From Ottelia alismoides (taxonomy: Eukaryota > Streptophyta > Magnoliopsida > Alismatales > Hydrocharitaceae), in contig JAZKJV010001870.1 of assembly GCA_037367405.1 (NCBI GenBank), positions 992,001 through 1,056,000 on the forward strand: a stretch of DNA of 64,000 nucleotides, given 5' to 3'. The first letter of the stretch is position 1. The number at the start of each line of letters is the position of its first letter. A program made the translations under genes and the position numbers. This document shows, piece after piece, positions 24,801-37,182 of this stretch. The notes beneath the pieces are model-generated. The model was not told the origin of the DNA, ran no database searches, and worked only from the letters and a program-made list of their open reading frames with translations.

Positions 24801-25166
24801 TTTATTTAAATTTTCTAAGAATTTTAACCTGCTTAATAATTGTTTGATTGAGTTCTTTTGAGTGTTTTTATCCTTTTTCCTAATCTTAAAAACTCCAAAA
24901 AAAATTTAAAAACATAAAATCCACCAAAAATAGTTGTTTTTGGGTCTCCGACTACTTCGTAGGTTTACCATACCATGTCCTTGTGTTCGACCTTGGTAGC
25001 TATACCAGGTAAAATAAAATAGGAGACCGCTATTTTGTGCTTGCTTGCTTGATTTTTATATTGGTGGTCTTCCTCCTTTTCCTTGATTGATTTCGATCCA
25101 ATTGGTTGAGGTTGCAACGACCAGTGACACATTTTACCCTTAGTCGCTCGAGTTTTCGGGACATCA
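21847..25166 (+). repeat. 5' LTR of B
   Basis: This LTR of 3.3 kb begins with a perfect palindrome, TGATGAAT-CCCT-ATTCATCA (21847-21866). The U3 part is AT-rich and has an 18-bp inverted repeat (21868-21885 with 21966-21983). A GC-rich zone (22620-23880) includes the TATA box at 22847. The remaining 2.3 kb to 25166 would be transcribed leader and ends in AT-rich sequence. Open frames at 23170-23550 and elsewhere lack ATG. Confidence 0.93.
22847..22853 (+). promoter_or_regulatory. TATA box in 5' LTR of B
   Basis: GCTATAAAACCTCCC lies 1 kb into the LTR and is conserved at 48400-48406 in the 3' LTR. It is the likely start of the genomic transcript. Confidence 0.75.
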
Positions 25167-25169
25167 GAA

Positions 25170-25187
25170 TGGTACCGTTGCCGGGGA
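25170..25187 (+). other. Primer-binding site of B
   Basis: TGGTACCGTTGCCGGGGA lies three bases after the LTR end and matches the tRNA-Asp complement except at two positions (TA for CG). Confidence 0.92.
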
Positions 25188-26530
25188 GCACGACTTAGTA
25201 ATTGGTTTTCCCGTTCTTTTTCGACTTTTATTTTTGTTTGCATTATTTATCAGCATTTATTTCCATTCCATTTTATTCTATTTTATCATAATTGTGATTG
25301 ACACATTTCTATTTTTGGACTTTCTTGCGAGGGCCGACGATCGAGGGCGGCTTTCCTCAGAGAGCCGAAGCACCCGCGGGATTCGGAGGAGGCACGTTTC
25401 TGCATCGAGCCATAGAAGGACGTAGGAGAGCCAAAGCAAGAGTGTGGGGAGCCGTAGTTTAGCCATGGCTTAGTTTTATTTCAACACATTATTGTTGTAA
25501 TAATATAGGACATACTCTCAGACTTAATAGTTATCTCGGGATCTGTTTCGCTGAGCATCGGTGTGCTCGTGGGACCTCATCGCAGATTTCTCGTCGGATT
25601 TGATTTTTATCGCTTTATTTACTACTTATCTGATTTTCGAGGATTTAACCTTAGCCTTAGGATTTTCTATGGTTGTGATGTAATTAATTAAGGCGAAACC
25701 CTAATTATCTGCATGTTCCCATAGATCGATAATTGGACTTAATTAATTCATCCACAAAGAAAAAGTCAGATTAATTAAGCTCGAGTCCACGTACCGTGAG
25801 GAACCACGTACAGCGCGTGCAGGATCCGTTGTGGTGGACACCGAGTGGTTCCCAAGATCGGACTCAGGACTTAGTTTGATTACCTGAATATTGTGCTTAT
25901 CGTGTAGAAATTGCTTCGTCTAAGGCCATTTTCCTCGTGCATCATATAGGTAGTTTACTTTCAATCTTTATTTTATGCACGGATCACCCTGCATGTAGAG
26001 AGTTGGAGCCAAGTACGCATTTCTTACTCTGCATGCATCATCGTGTTTGATCGCGCATCAGCTTTTTCGTCTTCTCCCCCAGTTTTTAGACTTAAAATAA
26101 CTAGGAGAACCGAAAAATTCGTTAGGAGTTGTTTGCTTGAAAAATAATTAAAAATAAAAACTATAAAATTTGGACTGCTAAACACACTTGACCTTAAAAG
26201 ACACTTCACCGAAAAATTTGTCTTGGGAGAGTAATCACCTCATTGTCTGGTTTGGATGAGCGAGACGGTGACCTGCACACTAGGCTAGAACCATATCCGA
26301 TTTCTTGACAGACTAACAGCCTTTTATATGGGACAGTCTGTTGGGAGTATTGTATTCCTATCAGCTCGCTTAATCGCTCTGAAAGTCTGTCTGATCACCT
26401 AATAAAATTGACAAGATAACCTACCAAGCCTTTACGATCTTCAGCTCCGCGTTGAGTAGGTGAATCGGGGGTCCGCTTTCTCATCTTGTGTGTTGTCCAA
26501 ATCTCATCCGCAATCACTCGCCACATCAAG
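25188..26530 (+). other. Untranslated leader of B
   Basis: A non-coding stretch of 1.3 kb between primer site and gag start. It resembles the other leaders only loosely near 26160-26460 and lacks clear copies of their paired repeat. No ORF of note. Confidence 0.6.
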
Positions 26531-29241
26531 ATGATAGGCAGGAGGTCTCTTAGGCAGCCCTTGGCTGCACCACTTTACAGCACTCCAACCTGCTCATCTA
26601 GGTTGATTCGTGAGAGCTGAGACCCGCTCTCCCAACCTGAGTTTGATTCCGTCATGTTCTCCTTCGACCACCATTCTCCTAGTCCTAAGGTGCCCGAGCA
26701 GAGATCGCAGCAGACATCAGATGATTTATCGGCACCTGAATTTGGGTCTTTTGCCTTTGCAGAGATCATGGCCAGCAGCAAGGAGCGCGCTGATGGATCA
26801 CGTGTGATAGAGACTTACGTATTGTATCAGGGTGCCATCAATAGCACCTTGTTATCCTCTCTGGAGACCATACGACGTCAGATCAGAGACCAGGGGGATT
26901 TCATGGTGGATATGCACCATGATATGGAGCAGTTGCGAGCCGATAGAGATCACCACAGAGCCGTAGGAGGAGGAGGAGGAGACATTCCGGATGACAGAGA
27001 GCCTGAGGAGCTAGTACAGCCAGCATAGACAGCCCGACCGATGAGGGAGTTGCACAACCCCGGTTTGACCCTCACCCATAGATGGATAGTGCTGCCAGCT
27101 ATTGTGGGGGACTTCAAGTTCCCACCTTAGACGATTCAGCTTCTTCCCCGCTTCCATGGGCTCTTCTGAGGAGCCACACCTCCATCTCCAGGAGTTTGAG
27201 ACGATCTGTAGTACTGTCCACGATCGCCATGTGGACGAGGACACCATTCAGATGATAGCCTTCCCTTTCTCCCTCGTAGACAAAGAAGCCAACTGGCTGA
27301 AGCATCTAGGGAGATTTGTTACTACATGGGAGCAACCGAGTACTTGAAAAATTATTATCCACTCAGTCGGGCCAATGCAGCTAGGGTCCTGATTAGCAAC
27401 TTCTCCATGCTCCCCAACGAGCAATTTCACAAGGCATGGAAGAGATTCAGGGAGCTCACAGACCGGTGTCCACACCATGATATATCCAAGCCCAACCTTG
27501 TCCAGAGTTTCTTCTACGGGCTTACACCAGAGTTGCAGGGGCTCGTCAATGCTTCTTGTGAGGATTCCTATTTTGCAAAGGATGGGGATCAGGTCTGGGC
27601 CATCTACGAGGAGATGGCCGAGAAATATATTGTGATGTCCCAGACCAGATAGTACACTCAGGGGAAACCCCACCCACTAATCTTGTCCTATCAAAGGATA
27701 GCACGAGTTGAGGCCGATCCTTCTACATCTGCAGTAGCTGTAGCGCTGGTAGAGTCTACAACCGTTTATATGGGGATTATCAGCATGAAGTTGGACTGGA
27801 TTGAGCTGATAGAGAAGAAGCAGTGCCAGGGCATGTCACAAGTTGATCAGATGGCACAAACACTGAGTGACCTGAAGACCCATATCATGTGTCTCTAGTA
27901 GGCACATACGGCTTCTCAGCCCCGTCTCAGGTCACGAGCGGATCCGAGCAGTAGCGGCAGTTTGTCCCAGCACTCCAGCCAGCCCAGACAGGTCCACCAT
28001 GTTCATACGGAGTCGTACCAGCAGCCACAACAGTTCTACCAGCCACCACCATCTTAGGACACTCAGATGGTGGTCTACCAGCCGGATCAGCCCCTGGCGG
28101 TTCTTCACCCACCAACATACGAGTAGGAGCCATTGATGGATGTCAACGGGATCTGGTATGACGATCTCAGCCTGGGTTCCGCCGAGACCATCCTGGATTC
28201 CATTGATCGACCAGAGGTACCAGCTCCCAGCAGCAGCCTCCAGTTCAGGGTGGCCAGTACAACCAACAGCAGTACCAACAACATGGTCCTCTTCCCTATC
28301 AGCATGGACAGTCTTGGAGGTAGCAGCAACAACCTCCGCAGTATCACTCCCAGTACCCCTCTCACTCTCATCAACAACAACCTCAGTTTCAGAGAGGCCA
28401 CCCGTCAGGTTCTCATGGGTCCACCTATGAGAACCCTGCTTTGGATGATCTAGCCCGCCTGATGTCTGAGCAGCAGGCCACCTTCCGACGGGAGATGGAC
28501 GAGTTTAGACAGGAGATGAGAGAGATTGTGAGAGGGAAGGTTGCCATTCCTGCCCAGATTGAGTCGAACCCGAACAACTTGAAGAGGAAGTCTGAGCAGG
28601 TAGAGTTTACAAAGATTACCACTCCTAGTGATTCTCTTGGTGATGTTTCTGCATATCATTTTGATGATGACTTTGTTATACTTAGGAGCGGTAGGATACC
28701 AGCCGTCAGTGCCTCATCTGAGCGACGACCACTCACAGCTTCAAGAGCGCCAGATGAGGAGAAGAGCGGTGCTGAGGCCGTCGTTTCACCATATTCAAGA
28801 GGAGATGGTGCTGATGCCACCCGATTTTATGCTGAGCCAGAGCACAACACTGATGTTGTGAGTCCAGATGTCGTAGGTGGTACTGAGGCCACCACTTTTG
28901 TTCCTGTTGCATTTCCATCCATTTCTATATCTCGGGACAATTCTAGAAATAAAGGAAAGGGTTATTCAGTTGTGAGTCCATCGTTTTGCTTCGAGATATG
29001 TGTATGGATTCTATCTTGTCATAGCACCAACAACTCGATCCTATCCCTCCATTTGAGGAGGGCCTAGCCATCCCCTTCCCCTAAGCACTCGGCTTGTCTA
29101 AGGGGACCAAAACAGAAAATTCAAAAAAATCGTATCAGCTAGAGTTCAGCCAGCAGATGATCGACAGATTCCAGATACAGCTGACTCTACAGAAGGCCTT
29201 GGAGCACATCCCCCTCTTCTAGAAGAACCTTAGAGAGAGGA
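26531..29241 (+). pseudogene. gag of B, broken, truncated at its 3' end by element C
   Basis: Capsid-type gag of an Athila-like element. I choose ATG 26531 because the protein starts Met-Ile-Gly-Arg-Arg-Ser-Leu, as C does (MQGRRSL at 38743). The gag core is recognised by FPFSLVDKEANWL (27264-27302), then CPHHDISKPNLVQSFFYGL (about 27468-27524). Downstream are Gln-rich sequence (28230-28410) and a charged coiled-coil-like helix, REMDEFRQEMREIV (28490-28530). Stops and frameshifts occur throughout, including a TGA at about 26618 and a frame change near 27330. I see no CCHC zinc knuckle. The frame meets element C at 29241, just after the LQKALEHIPLF segment that precedes the protease. Confidence 0.85.
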
Positions 29242-31035
29242 CGATTAACGGTTTTATTTGCGTTTTTAGAAGGTTAAAAATTAAGTGATTTGAGTCGTTG
29301 CAACCTCAATTCAACCAATTAAAGCATTAACTTCGAATGATAATTTTTTTATTTGTACGGTGGTAAGCACAAGGTTGATCCACAGAGACACGGATAAATT
29401 TCAAAGATTAATAAACGACATGAACATGATGCACAAATTCAACACTATGTGAACATGCTCAATAAGGTGCACAAGATGATGTTTCTTTTATATTCGTACA
29501 GAAAAATACTCTCAACAAGTTATCTAACCATTCTCATTCCGAAGATCAGTTCAAATGATTAGGCTCCACATAAATAGGAATAACAACTAATTAACCGTAG
29601 GATTTATATGAAAGGGGAATCACTAAGTATAGTAATCCAAAGTCAATTGATCTATAGCTTATCAAGCCCATTCAGAATTAAGACACAAATGGAGATATCC
29701 AATAAAACATGATTTTTTATATCAAACTTGAGCATTAAATAAACATAACATTCTAACCATTTGGCCTATTGGAAATCAACTAAAAAATTTAAAGCAACAT
29801 AACAAGTTTTTACAACAAAAACAAAATGCATGAAAGAACTACTTAAATTAAGCAACAAAAGGAAACTGAGATGGGTTGGATATCGTCACCGAATCAAGGG
29901 TAGCCACTGCAATGTGGACTGTCACTCCACGTGCGAAGAAAGCGCAAACGTCTTGCTGAAATCGGTGGCGTATGCGAGTGAAGGATGTCGCGCGACTGTC
30001 ACCCACGCGTGCTTGTGCTGGAAAACGCTCGATGGCTGGAGTGGACAGAATGGACGTGAAATGGTGAGGATGTCGCAGTGAAAGAGAGGATTACGGATCC
30101 TCAGATCTATCTCTCGTGAGAGCCCCTCGCGGCTCGGTCAGCTCTACCCGTGCTGCTGTCAATCCTTCTCTAATGGGAGATCACTCCACTGTTGTACCTG
30201 TGAAGGGAGAAGGAGAAGAGAATCAGGGATCCAACATTGTCGATAGAGCATTAGCCATCACATTTATAACATAAGTATGTTAAGGCTAATCTTAATGCAA
30301 CAACTGCCGCTGTGTGAATACGAGAGAAAGGGGAGTGGGGGAGGAATAACTGTTGCGGAGGTGCGCACGACGCGCATGCAAGCGAAATAATGGAAGGATA
30401 GTGTTGACGGTTGTTGCACACGATTGAAATTGGAGACAGGAAGTTGCCATTACTGGTACGCAAAGTGTACGTAAGGAGCAGAGGGAGTGAAGGACGATCG
30501 GTGCTGGAAGGAGAACAGTAACAGATTGTGCGCTGGGGAAATGAATTAGAGAATAAAGGTTGGCCATTGGTTTTGGAAGAACGTGTACTGCATGGGATTC
30601 AAGAGGGTTGAGATGAATGTGAAATTGGAGAAAACAAAACGTGGGTAGATGATCATGAGAAGGGAGTTGCCCATTTTATCACAACTTGCATTATAAAATA
30701 ATACGACAAATAAAAGGAATGGGTAATTATAACCAACTTGGCTCTAATATACCCACTTGGGTTTATTAAGCATCTTAACAGAACTAATGTAGTATATTAT
30801 TTATAAAGATTAATAAAAGAGAAAAGCAAGAGAACATGCATGCATACATATGTATACATACATAATTATATTGCACTTTGTTTTATTTATACGAGGTTTC
30901 TTTTTGTGTATTAATGTTCCTCGCATTTATCAGATAAGAATACCAACAAGCACAAGTGTAGAACATTTTATTGAATTTTACGCAAGGATTTCATTGATTT
31001 GACATGTATTAGCAAGATGAGACCGTGTCTCATCA
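29242..31035 (-). repeat. 3' LTR of C
   Basis: An LTR of 1.8 kb, collinear with 39756-41476. Read on the plus strand it begins CGATTAACGG (the other copy has TGATTAACGG, so the terminal base has mutated) and ends TCTCATCA. Bases 31016-31035 hold the palindrome GATGAGAC-CGT-GTCTCATC. It is about 70 bases longer than the 5' LTR because that copy lost sequence near 40165. A short frame at 29830-30081 begins with ATG but is not protein-like, so I do not call it. Confidence 0.93.
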
Positions 31036-31070
31036 TACCCCCGTGCTTAAGCTTTGCTAGTCCCTAGCAA
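31036..31070 (-). other. PPT of C with preceding hairpin
   Basis: On the minus strand TTGCTAG-GGA-CTAGCAA (31070-31054) is a perfect hairpin, followed by AGCTTAAGCACGGGGGTA against the 3' LTR. Confidence 0.88.
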
Positions 31071-32583
31071 GACCATCCAAAGGAAAAATCCTACGTGGGA
31101 GCTGGGACCAAGTTTTGTACAAAGAATAAGAGACAAGCTTGATTTTACCTTTGGATTCATAATGTGTTCGAGACTCGCATGGGTTCAAAATTTCAGATGC
31201 AACAGTCTCCAAGTTCCACGAACCTTTAAGCGGGTTTGACTCCTTAGTCAATTCAGCTCATTCGATCATAATCACATCCTCTAATGACATATGAGTCGGA
31301 CTTGAACTTGTGAATGTGAATAGGTAGCTCTTCCCACTTAAAAAGATAAAAACTTATGTAGCCATGCCCAACACCCTTGGATTCCCTTTCTAGCTACTCT
31401 TTCATCACGGAGCGGGGTATTTCCTTCTAAGTTCGGGTAAATTCGCCAAAGAAGTAGATAGGAAGAAGTAGTTATTTGGAATATGAACAGTGTAGCCATA
31501 TCTCTCAATTTGAGCTTGACCAGTGTAGCCAAGTCTCACAGAAAAGAAATGCCGGGTTCTGTTTTTTCTTTTTCTTTTTTTTCTCTTCTTTTTTTTGGCA
31601 CGGCTTCATGCGGGTATAAAATCTTTTTCCCGCTTTTTTTTTTGAAAATTTTTTTATGTGGATAAGATATGAGCATTGTGCTATATTTGGTGGAGAAGAA
31701 GAAGATTTTTGCCAACTGACCGTTCCTCATCCGAAGCTTTATTCCAACCCGCACTCTCCGGTCTTTAGACGTCCATGCCGCCAGATAGGGATCCATATAG
31801 ATATCACTCATAATCACAATAGCTTTCACACATCCTATTTGAGTCGAGCTACATGCATGTGAATTAAGTTCAAGTAGATCAATCATCAAAGAGTATGTGA
31901 TTCTTCTAAAAAATGAGCAACTTAGACATGGGGAGTCAAAATCTGCGTAAAGATTGCGGACTTGGAAAATTAAGTCAAGAAGACATGAAGGATCCGAATT
32001 CTCAAACCTATTGAGTCTCTATGAATATTAGGTAGATTAAAGTCAAGATAAAACTCAATCTCCTTAAGCTTTGCCTCAAATCTTGGTCCAAACTCTCACA
32101 AGGAAGAGATATGTACACAGTTTTTTTTGAATTTTTGGGTTTATCCATCTGTTTTGGATTTTTTTCTATTTTTTAAACTTTTTGTGTATATTTTCTTTTT
32201 TAGTGATTTTTTATGCATTTTTTAATATATACATATTTTTTATTTTAAGTTTTTTATTTGTAAACATAGTGATACATACATATATAAGAAAGAGATTATA
32301 AAAAGCTTAGAATATATATACATAGATAGAAGACTACCCCCCATGCTTAAATGAAACCATGTCCTCATGGTAGAAAACCTGACCTCCTTAGAGAGAGATT
32401 TTTTATTTAAGGAGAAATGGACAGAGGAATACCCCCATGCTTATCTGATACTAATTCACAAGAGAATGTCGTTAGCATGGAAGTAAAGAAAAATAGAAAA
32501 GAGAATATACAAAATATACAAGAAAATAGAGATGGGGTGCCTCCCATAAGCGCTTGTTTTACACCTCAGCTTGGCATCCAGGT
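31071..32583 (-). other. 3' untranslated region of C
   Basis: A non-coding stretch of 1.5 kb. It holds two further PPT-like motifs (32335-32350 and 32430-32443), a T-rich patch (31560-31650), another AT-rich patch (32120-32300), and the paired motif GCTACACTGG/GCTACACTGT (minus strand, 31529-31520 and 31496-31487). No envelope-like ORF. Confidence 0.72.
32335..32443 (-). repeat. Two additional PPT-like motifs in C
   Basis: On the minus strand, TAAGCATGGGGGTA (32443-32430) and TTAAGCATGGGGGGTA (32350-32335) copy the core of the true PPT (TTAAGCACGGGGGTA). The second is preceded by CCATGAGGACATGG, matching the GGACAT block of the other elements. No hairpin arm precedes either one. Confidence 0.7.
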
Positions 32584-33959
32584 TCAGAGATCCTGAAGAA
32601 CTAAGGATTCGGCAGCAGGAAGGGGGCCGTCGGGTTCAATGACAGGCTTGAGTCTCTGCCCATTGACCCGAAAAGAAGATGAAGTGGAGGGGTCAAAGAT
32701 ATCAATAGATCCATTATCATAGATATTCAAGATGGTGTAAGGACCTTTCCACTTGGAACGGAGTTTTCCAAGGAAGAGTTTGAGCTTGGAATCAAATAAC
32801 CAAACCTTTTGATTGACACTAAAAGATTAGCGTGAGATGTGAGTGTCGTGCCATTGTTTGATTTTGGCTTTATAAATCAAATCATTAGAATATGCCTTTG
32901 CTCTCAACTCTTCGAGCTCATTCAAATCCAAAAGCCTTTTCTTGCCAGCTTCATCATGATCCAAGTTACAGTTTCGAATAGCCCATTCAGACTTATGGTG
33001 AATCTCTAGTGGGAGATGGCATGGTTTCCCATACACTATACAAAATGGGCTTATACCAAGAGGTGTGCGAAAAGTTGTACGGTATGCCCATAGTGCGGTG
33101 GGAAGATGTTGAGACCAATATTTCCGATCAGACCGGACTATTTTCATCAGAATGGTCTTTATTTCTCTGTTGGAAAGCTCCGCCATGCCATTCGACTGGG
33201 GATGGTATGGTGTAGCGACTCTATGTTCAACTCCATTATTATATAGGAGTCGTCACACTGAGGCATTCAGAAAGTGGGTGCCACCGTCACTAATGACTAC
33301 TTTGGGTAAACCAAAGCGCGAGAATATGTCATTGAGGAACTTAGTGACAACTGCGCTGTCAACAGCGCGGGTGGGAGTTGCCTCTACCTAGCGAGAGACG
33401 TAGTCTACTGCCAATAAGATGTACTGAAATCCCTGAGATACCATGAAAGGGCCCATAAAATCTATTCCCCAAGCATCAAAAACCTCTACCACATGCACAG
33501 GAGTGAGGGGCATCATATCTCATCTAGACATTCCTCCAGTGGTTTGACAAACAGGGCATGCCTTAACAAAATTGTGGCCATCACGGAATAGGGTCGGCCA
33601 AAAGAAACCAGATTGTAAGATTTTGGCTGCAGTACGCTTTCCAGAGTGATGTCCCCCACACCCAAAGGCGTGGCAGTGGGTAAGGACACTAAGTATCTCA
33701 GACTCTGGAATACAACGTCTCCAAATGCAATCAGCCCCTTCCTTAAAAAGGATGGGGTCCTCCCAGTGGTACCAACAGGAATCAGATTGAAATTTTTCTT
33801 TCTTGGTCTTTTGCCAGTGATCTGGAAGTCGAGAAGTGACAAGGAAATTCACCATATCAGCATACCAAGGTAACTGACTGATGGTGAGAATGGACTCATC
33901 GGGAAATTGGGCAGTGATAGGAGTAGGGGTGGCATCAATGAAAGACTCATATGATGGGA
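32584..33959 (-). pseudogene. Integrase of C, broken
   Basis: Integrase inserts element DNA into the host chromosome. The HHCC zinc finger is seen (THCH...GGHH...CPVC, about 33650-33540), then the catalytic core with WGIDF (near 33465), VISDGGTHF (near 33300), and the Glu after HPQSNGMA (near 33185). The C-terminal region ends with FRVNGQRLKP and a stop at 32584-32586. In-frame stops occur at about 33518, 33389, 33269 and 32827, and are consistent with C-to-T change on one strand or the other. The catalytic residues that I can see are intact, but the frame is not. Confidence 0.88.
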
Positions 33960-35640
33960 GAGAAGGAAGCCGAGAGAGATGATCCGTCACCATGTTTTTT
34001 ACTCCTGGCTTATCTTTTATTTCAATGTCAAATTCCTGCAGGAGCAGGATCCATCTCAGAAGTCTCGGCTTAGAGTCTTTCTTTGTTAACAAGTACTTGA
34101 GGGCCAAATGATCAGAAAAAATGATAACATGAGCTCCTAACAAGTACGATCGAAACTTTTCCAAAGAGAAGACTACAACCAGCAGTTCCTTCTCAGTAAC
34201 AGTATAATTACGTTGGGCTTCATCTAACGTATTGCTAACGTAGTGAATGGCAAATGGCTTGCCATCCTTCCTTTGTCCAAGAACCGCCCCGACTGCATAT
34301 TCAGATGCATCACACATGATCTCAAAATCTAAAGTCCAATCGGGGGGTTGTAAAATTGGGGCCTCAGTGATGGCCTGCTTAAAATCTCAAAGGACCGAAG
34401 TGCTTCTTTAGACATCTCAAAATCACGGTCCTTTTCCAACAACTGAGTCAAGGGACAGGAAATTTTTGCAAAAACTAATATAAATCGTCTATAAAAGCCA
34501 ACGTGCCCTAAGAAGGATCTGATTCCCTTGACGTTCGTAGGCGGAGGTAAGTGTGTAATGGTATCTACCTTGGATGGGTCAACCTCCATGCCTCTTTCGA
34601 ACACAATGTGTCCCAGCACTATCCCTTGCTTAACCATAAAATGTGATTTCTCCCAAGACAACACCAGATTAACATCAATGCATTTCTTTAAAACCCTCTT
34701 CAAAAACTCTAGGGTCTCATCAAATGAGTCGCCGAAGACAGAAAAATCATCCATAAAAATTTCCATAAAATCCCCCACCATGTCCGAAAAAATAGCCAGC
34801 ATACATCTCTGGAATGTAGTTGGTGCATTGCATAAGCCAAAAGGCATTCACCGGAAGGCAAATGTCCCGAATGGACAGGTGAAGGTCGTCTTCTCTTGAT
34901 CGTCAGGAGCGACCGCGACCTGATTATAACCCGAATATCCATCAAGAATTTCTTTCTAGCCAATCTCTCAACAATCTGGTCGATGAAAGGAAGAGGAAAG
35001 TGATCTTTTCGAGTTGCTTTATTCAGCTTCCTGTAATCAACGCATACCCGCCAAGATGCGGCAACACGGGTTGAGATATCCTCCCCTCGGTCATTCTGGA
35101 CCACAGTGAGGCCAGCCTTCTTGGGAACCACATGAAGGGGGCTAACCCACTTACTATCTGAGATGGGGAAAACGATCCCTGTGCTCATCCATTTGCAGAT
35201 TTCTGCCTTAACAACTTCTCGTAAATTTGGATTCAATCGTCTCTGAGGCTCTCGAGAAGTTTTGGCATCATCTTCCAGGAAGATTTGGTGTGTACAGTAA
35301 GAAGGGCTAATTCCTCTTAGATCAGAGATAGTCCATCCAATAGCCCTCGAATTTCTCTTAAGAACCTCAACGAGTCTAGATTCCGGTGTATCGTCTAAAT
35401 GAGCATTGATTATCACATGAAGTGTCTGATCCGAGCCAAGAAAGACATACTTTAGGTCCTTTGGGAGAGGTTTAAGTTCCACTTGGGGAGTAGTGCTGGG
35501 CTTATCAAACAGATCCGAGAAATCCATTTTTTCAGAAATGGGGTGATTAGAATACACAACCTCAATGAAAGAGATAGGGGAAACAGGGGAAGAGGCATTA
35601 GGGATCAGGCACTGCAGTTCTCGAATCTCATCGGCCATGA
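33960..35640 (-). pseudogene. Reverse transcriptase-RNase H of C, broken
   Basis: The RT copies element RNA into DNA. Motifs in order: PISDSKWVSPLHVVPKKAG (near 35170-35110), CVDYRKLN (near 35035), MPFGLCNAP (34847-34821), and the catalytic FMDDFSVFG with its Asp pair at 34746-34751. RNase H follows with CDASEYAVGA (34315-34286) and SDHLALKYL (near 34100). A frameshift near 34970 and a stop at about 34850 separate the RT halves, and the frame changes again near 34329. Spacing and motifs place it in the Athila/Tat group of Ty3/gypsy. Confidence 0.92.
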
Positions 35641-37182
35641 TCTATATGAAACGCTTCACTAGGTCCATATCAAGTTTCTGATTAATCAATAGTGAGGCTA
35701 GTGAAGGGTCAACCTGGACTGACGGAGCCACTGGTGAAGGCTCATGGTGACCTGAGTGTGAAGATAACTGATTCTGTCTGTAATACTCCATGAAAGTAAA
35801 CATATCAGCCACCTTCCTTGCAATGTCAGGAAGGTCACTATCAGAAAGGAATTGAGATAATGAATACCCCCAGAAGGACTTATTATCTCAAAGGGTGGAC
35901 TCATCATGGGCATGATCATAGACGAAAGAGCACACAACTCTGCATCTAACTCATCCCAAGCTATATCTAATTTGCAAAAAATCTCATCGTAAGAGATGGG
36001 AGTCGAGTTCAAACACTCAGACCACTACTGTATGTTTTCTGCATGTCCAATTGCGTCAGCCAGAGAAATGGTGGCATCGAGTGGGTCAGATGCCACATGA
36101 GTAAGAACAATCTCAGTGTACAAATAGGAACACTCCTCTATCCATCCACATTCATCATCTTCGGTCTCATGACCAGTGGGGACAACAAGATCGACAGGAA
36201 CGATCTCACCATTGACCTTGAATTCAACTTTTCCCAACTCAAAGTCGAAGTGAGCTTTGGCTGTAGAGAGAAAGGGATGACCTAAAATTATGGGTGTCTG
36301 GGCCAAGGTTTTACTGGGGTCCATCTCCATAACTACGAAATCAATAGGAAACTGCTTCCCTTGAACCGTCACTATAACATCCTCCAAAAGTCCTTGTGGT
36401 CTCCTAACAGATCGATCTGCCATCTGTAAAATCATTGAGACCAATTTGAGCTTTCCAAAATCAAACTGCCGCAAAATGGCAATAGGGAGGAGTTTAATTG
36501 AGGCACCATTATCCAGGAGAGTGCGCTCGAAGGTCATATTACCAATGGTACATCGTACCAAAGGTGCCCCAGGGTCCTTCATCTTATGGGGGAGGAGTGA
36601 GGAGATAGCATTGGATGTAGCTTTGGGAAGCACATGCCGTTCCTCTTCTTGCTCATTATTTTTCTTCTTCTTAGATCGCCTCCGACGCGCGCATTTTTCT
36701 TTTAAAAATTTTGAGTAGGCGGGAACCTTCTCAAGCGCCTTCAGAAGAGGGATCTCAATCACAATATTGGAGAACAGTTTCTCCAATTCTGGGTTGGTGG
36801 TGGATGATTTTGAAGCTTTCCGTAAGCGAAGGGCCTCCAGAAAGGGGACAGAGATGACAGTGGATGAAGGGGATTGTGGAGAAGTTGAGACCACTTGAGG
36901 GGGGGGGGGTGGAAGTGGTCGTGCCAGATAAGGGGTGCAAGTCATTCTTTTCATCACTTGTCTCGAAATTACAAGGTTGAGTTGTGGGTGTAGACATGTA
37001 CAGAGATGAGTCAACCACTTTTTCCCTCGCCTGGTCAAGACTGCATGGGCAGACTCGTTAGTGGAATTACCAGGGGTCTTGAATGTCACAAGACCTTTTT
37101 GTGGATGATTTAAGATCCTCTGAGAAGTGCCTGCTACAGAATTGGGATTCTGAAGGGCTTGCGGTGATAGCGTAGGCAAATA
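35641..37182 (-). pseudogene. Protease of C and linker to RT
   Basis: This stretch encodes a retroviral-type aspartic protease, which matures the polyprotein. The active site LLDNGAS has its Asp codon at 36511-36513, followed by RRPQG and ILGHPFLSTAK (near 36290-36260). Upstream is a helix, IPLLKALEKVP, then a very basic run (ARRRRSKKKKNN, near 36670). The frame is open from 37179 to 36025, the longest intact stretch in C, with a stop at 36022-36024. An acidic linker follows, with a frame change near 35860. This domain is the reference for the altered domains in A, D2 and E. Confidence 0.9.

Noticed and set aside
29830..30463. Short frames in the C LTRs, repeated at 40318-41080
   Set aside because: Their similarity reflects the LTR duplication itself, and they show no protein-like features.
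31071..32583. Envelope-like ORF between integrase and PPT, as some Athila elements have
   Set aside because: No long frame in either orientation in C, nor in B at 45379-47415.
36900..36910. Runs of ten or so G (also 45857-45867, 12632-12639, 7792-7799) as G-quadruplex sites
   Set aside because: Single uninterrupted G runs, most of them parts of PPT motifs; a quadruplex from one run is not supported.
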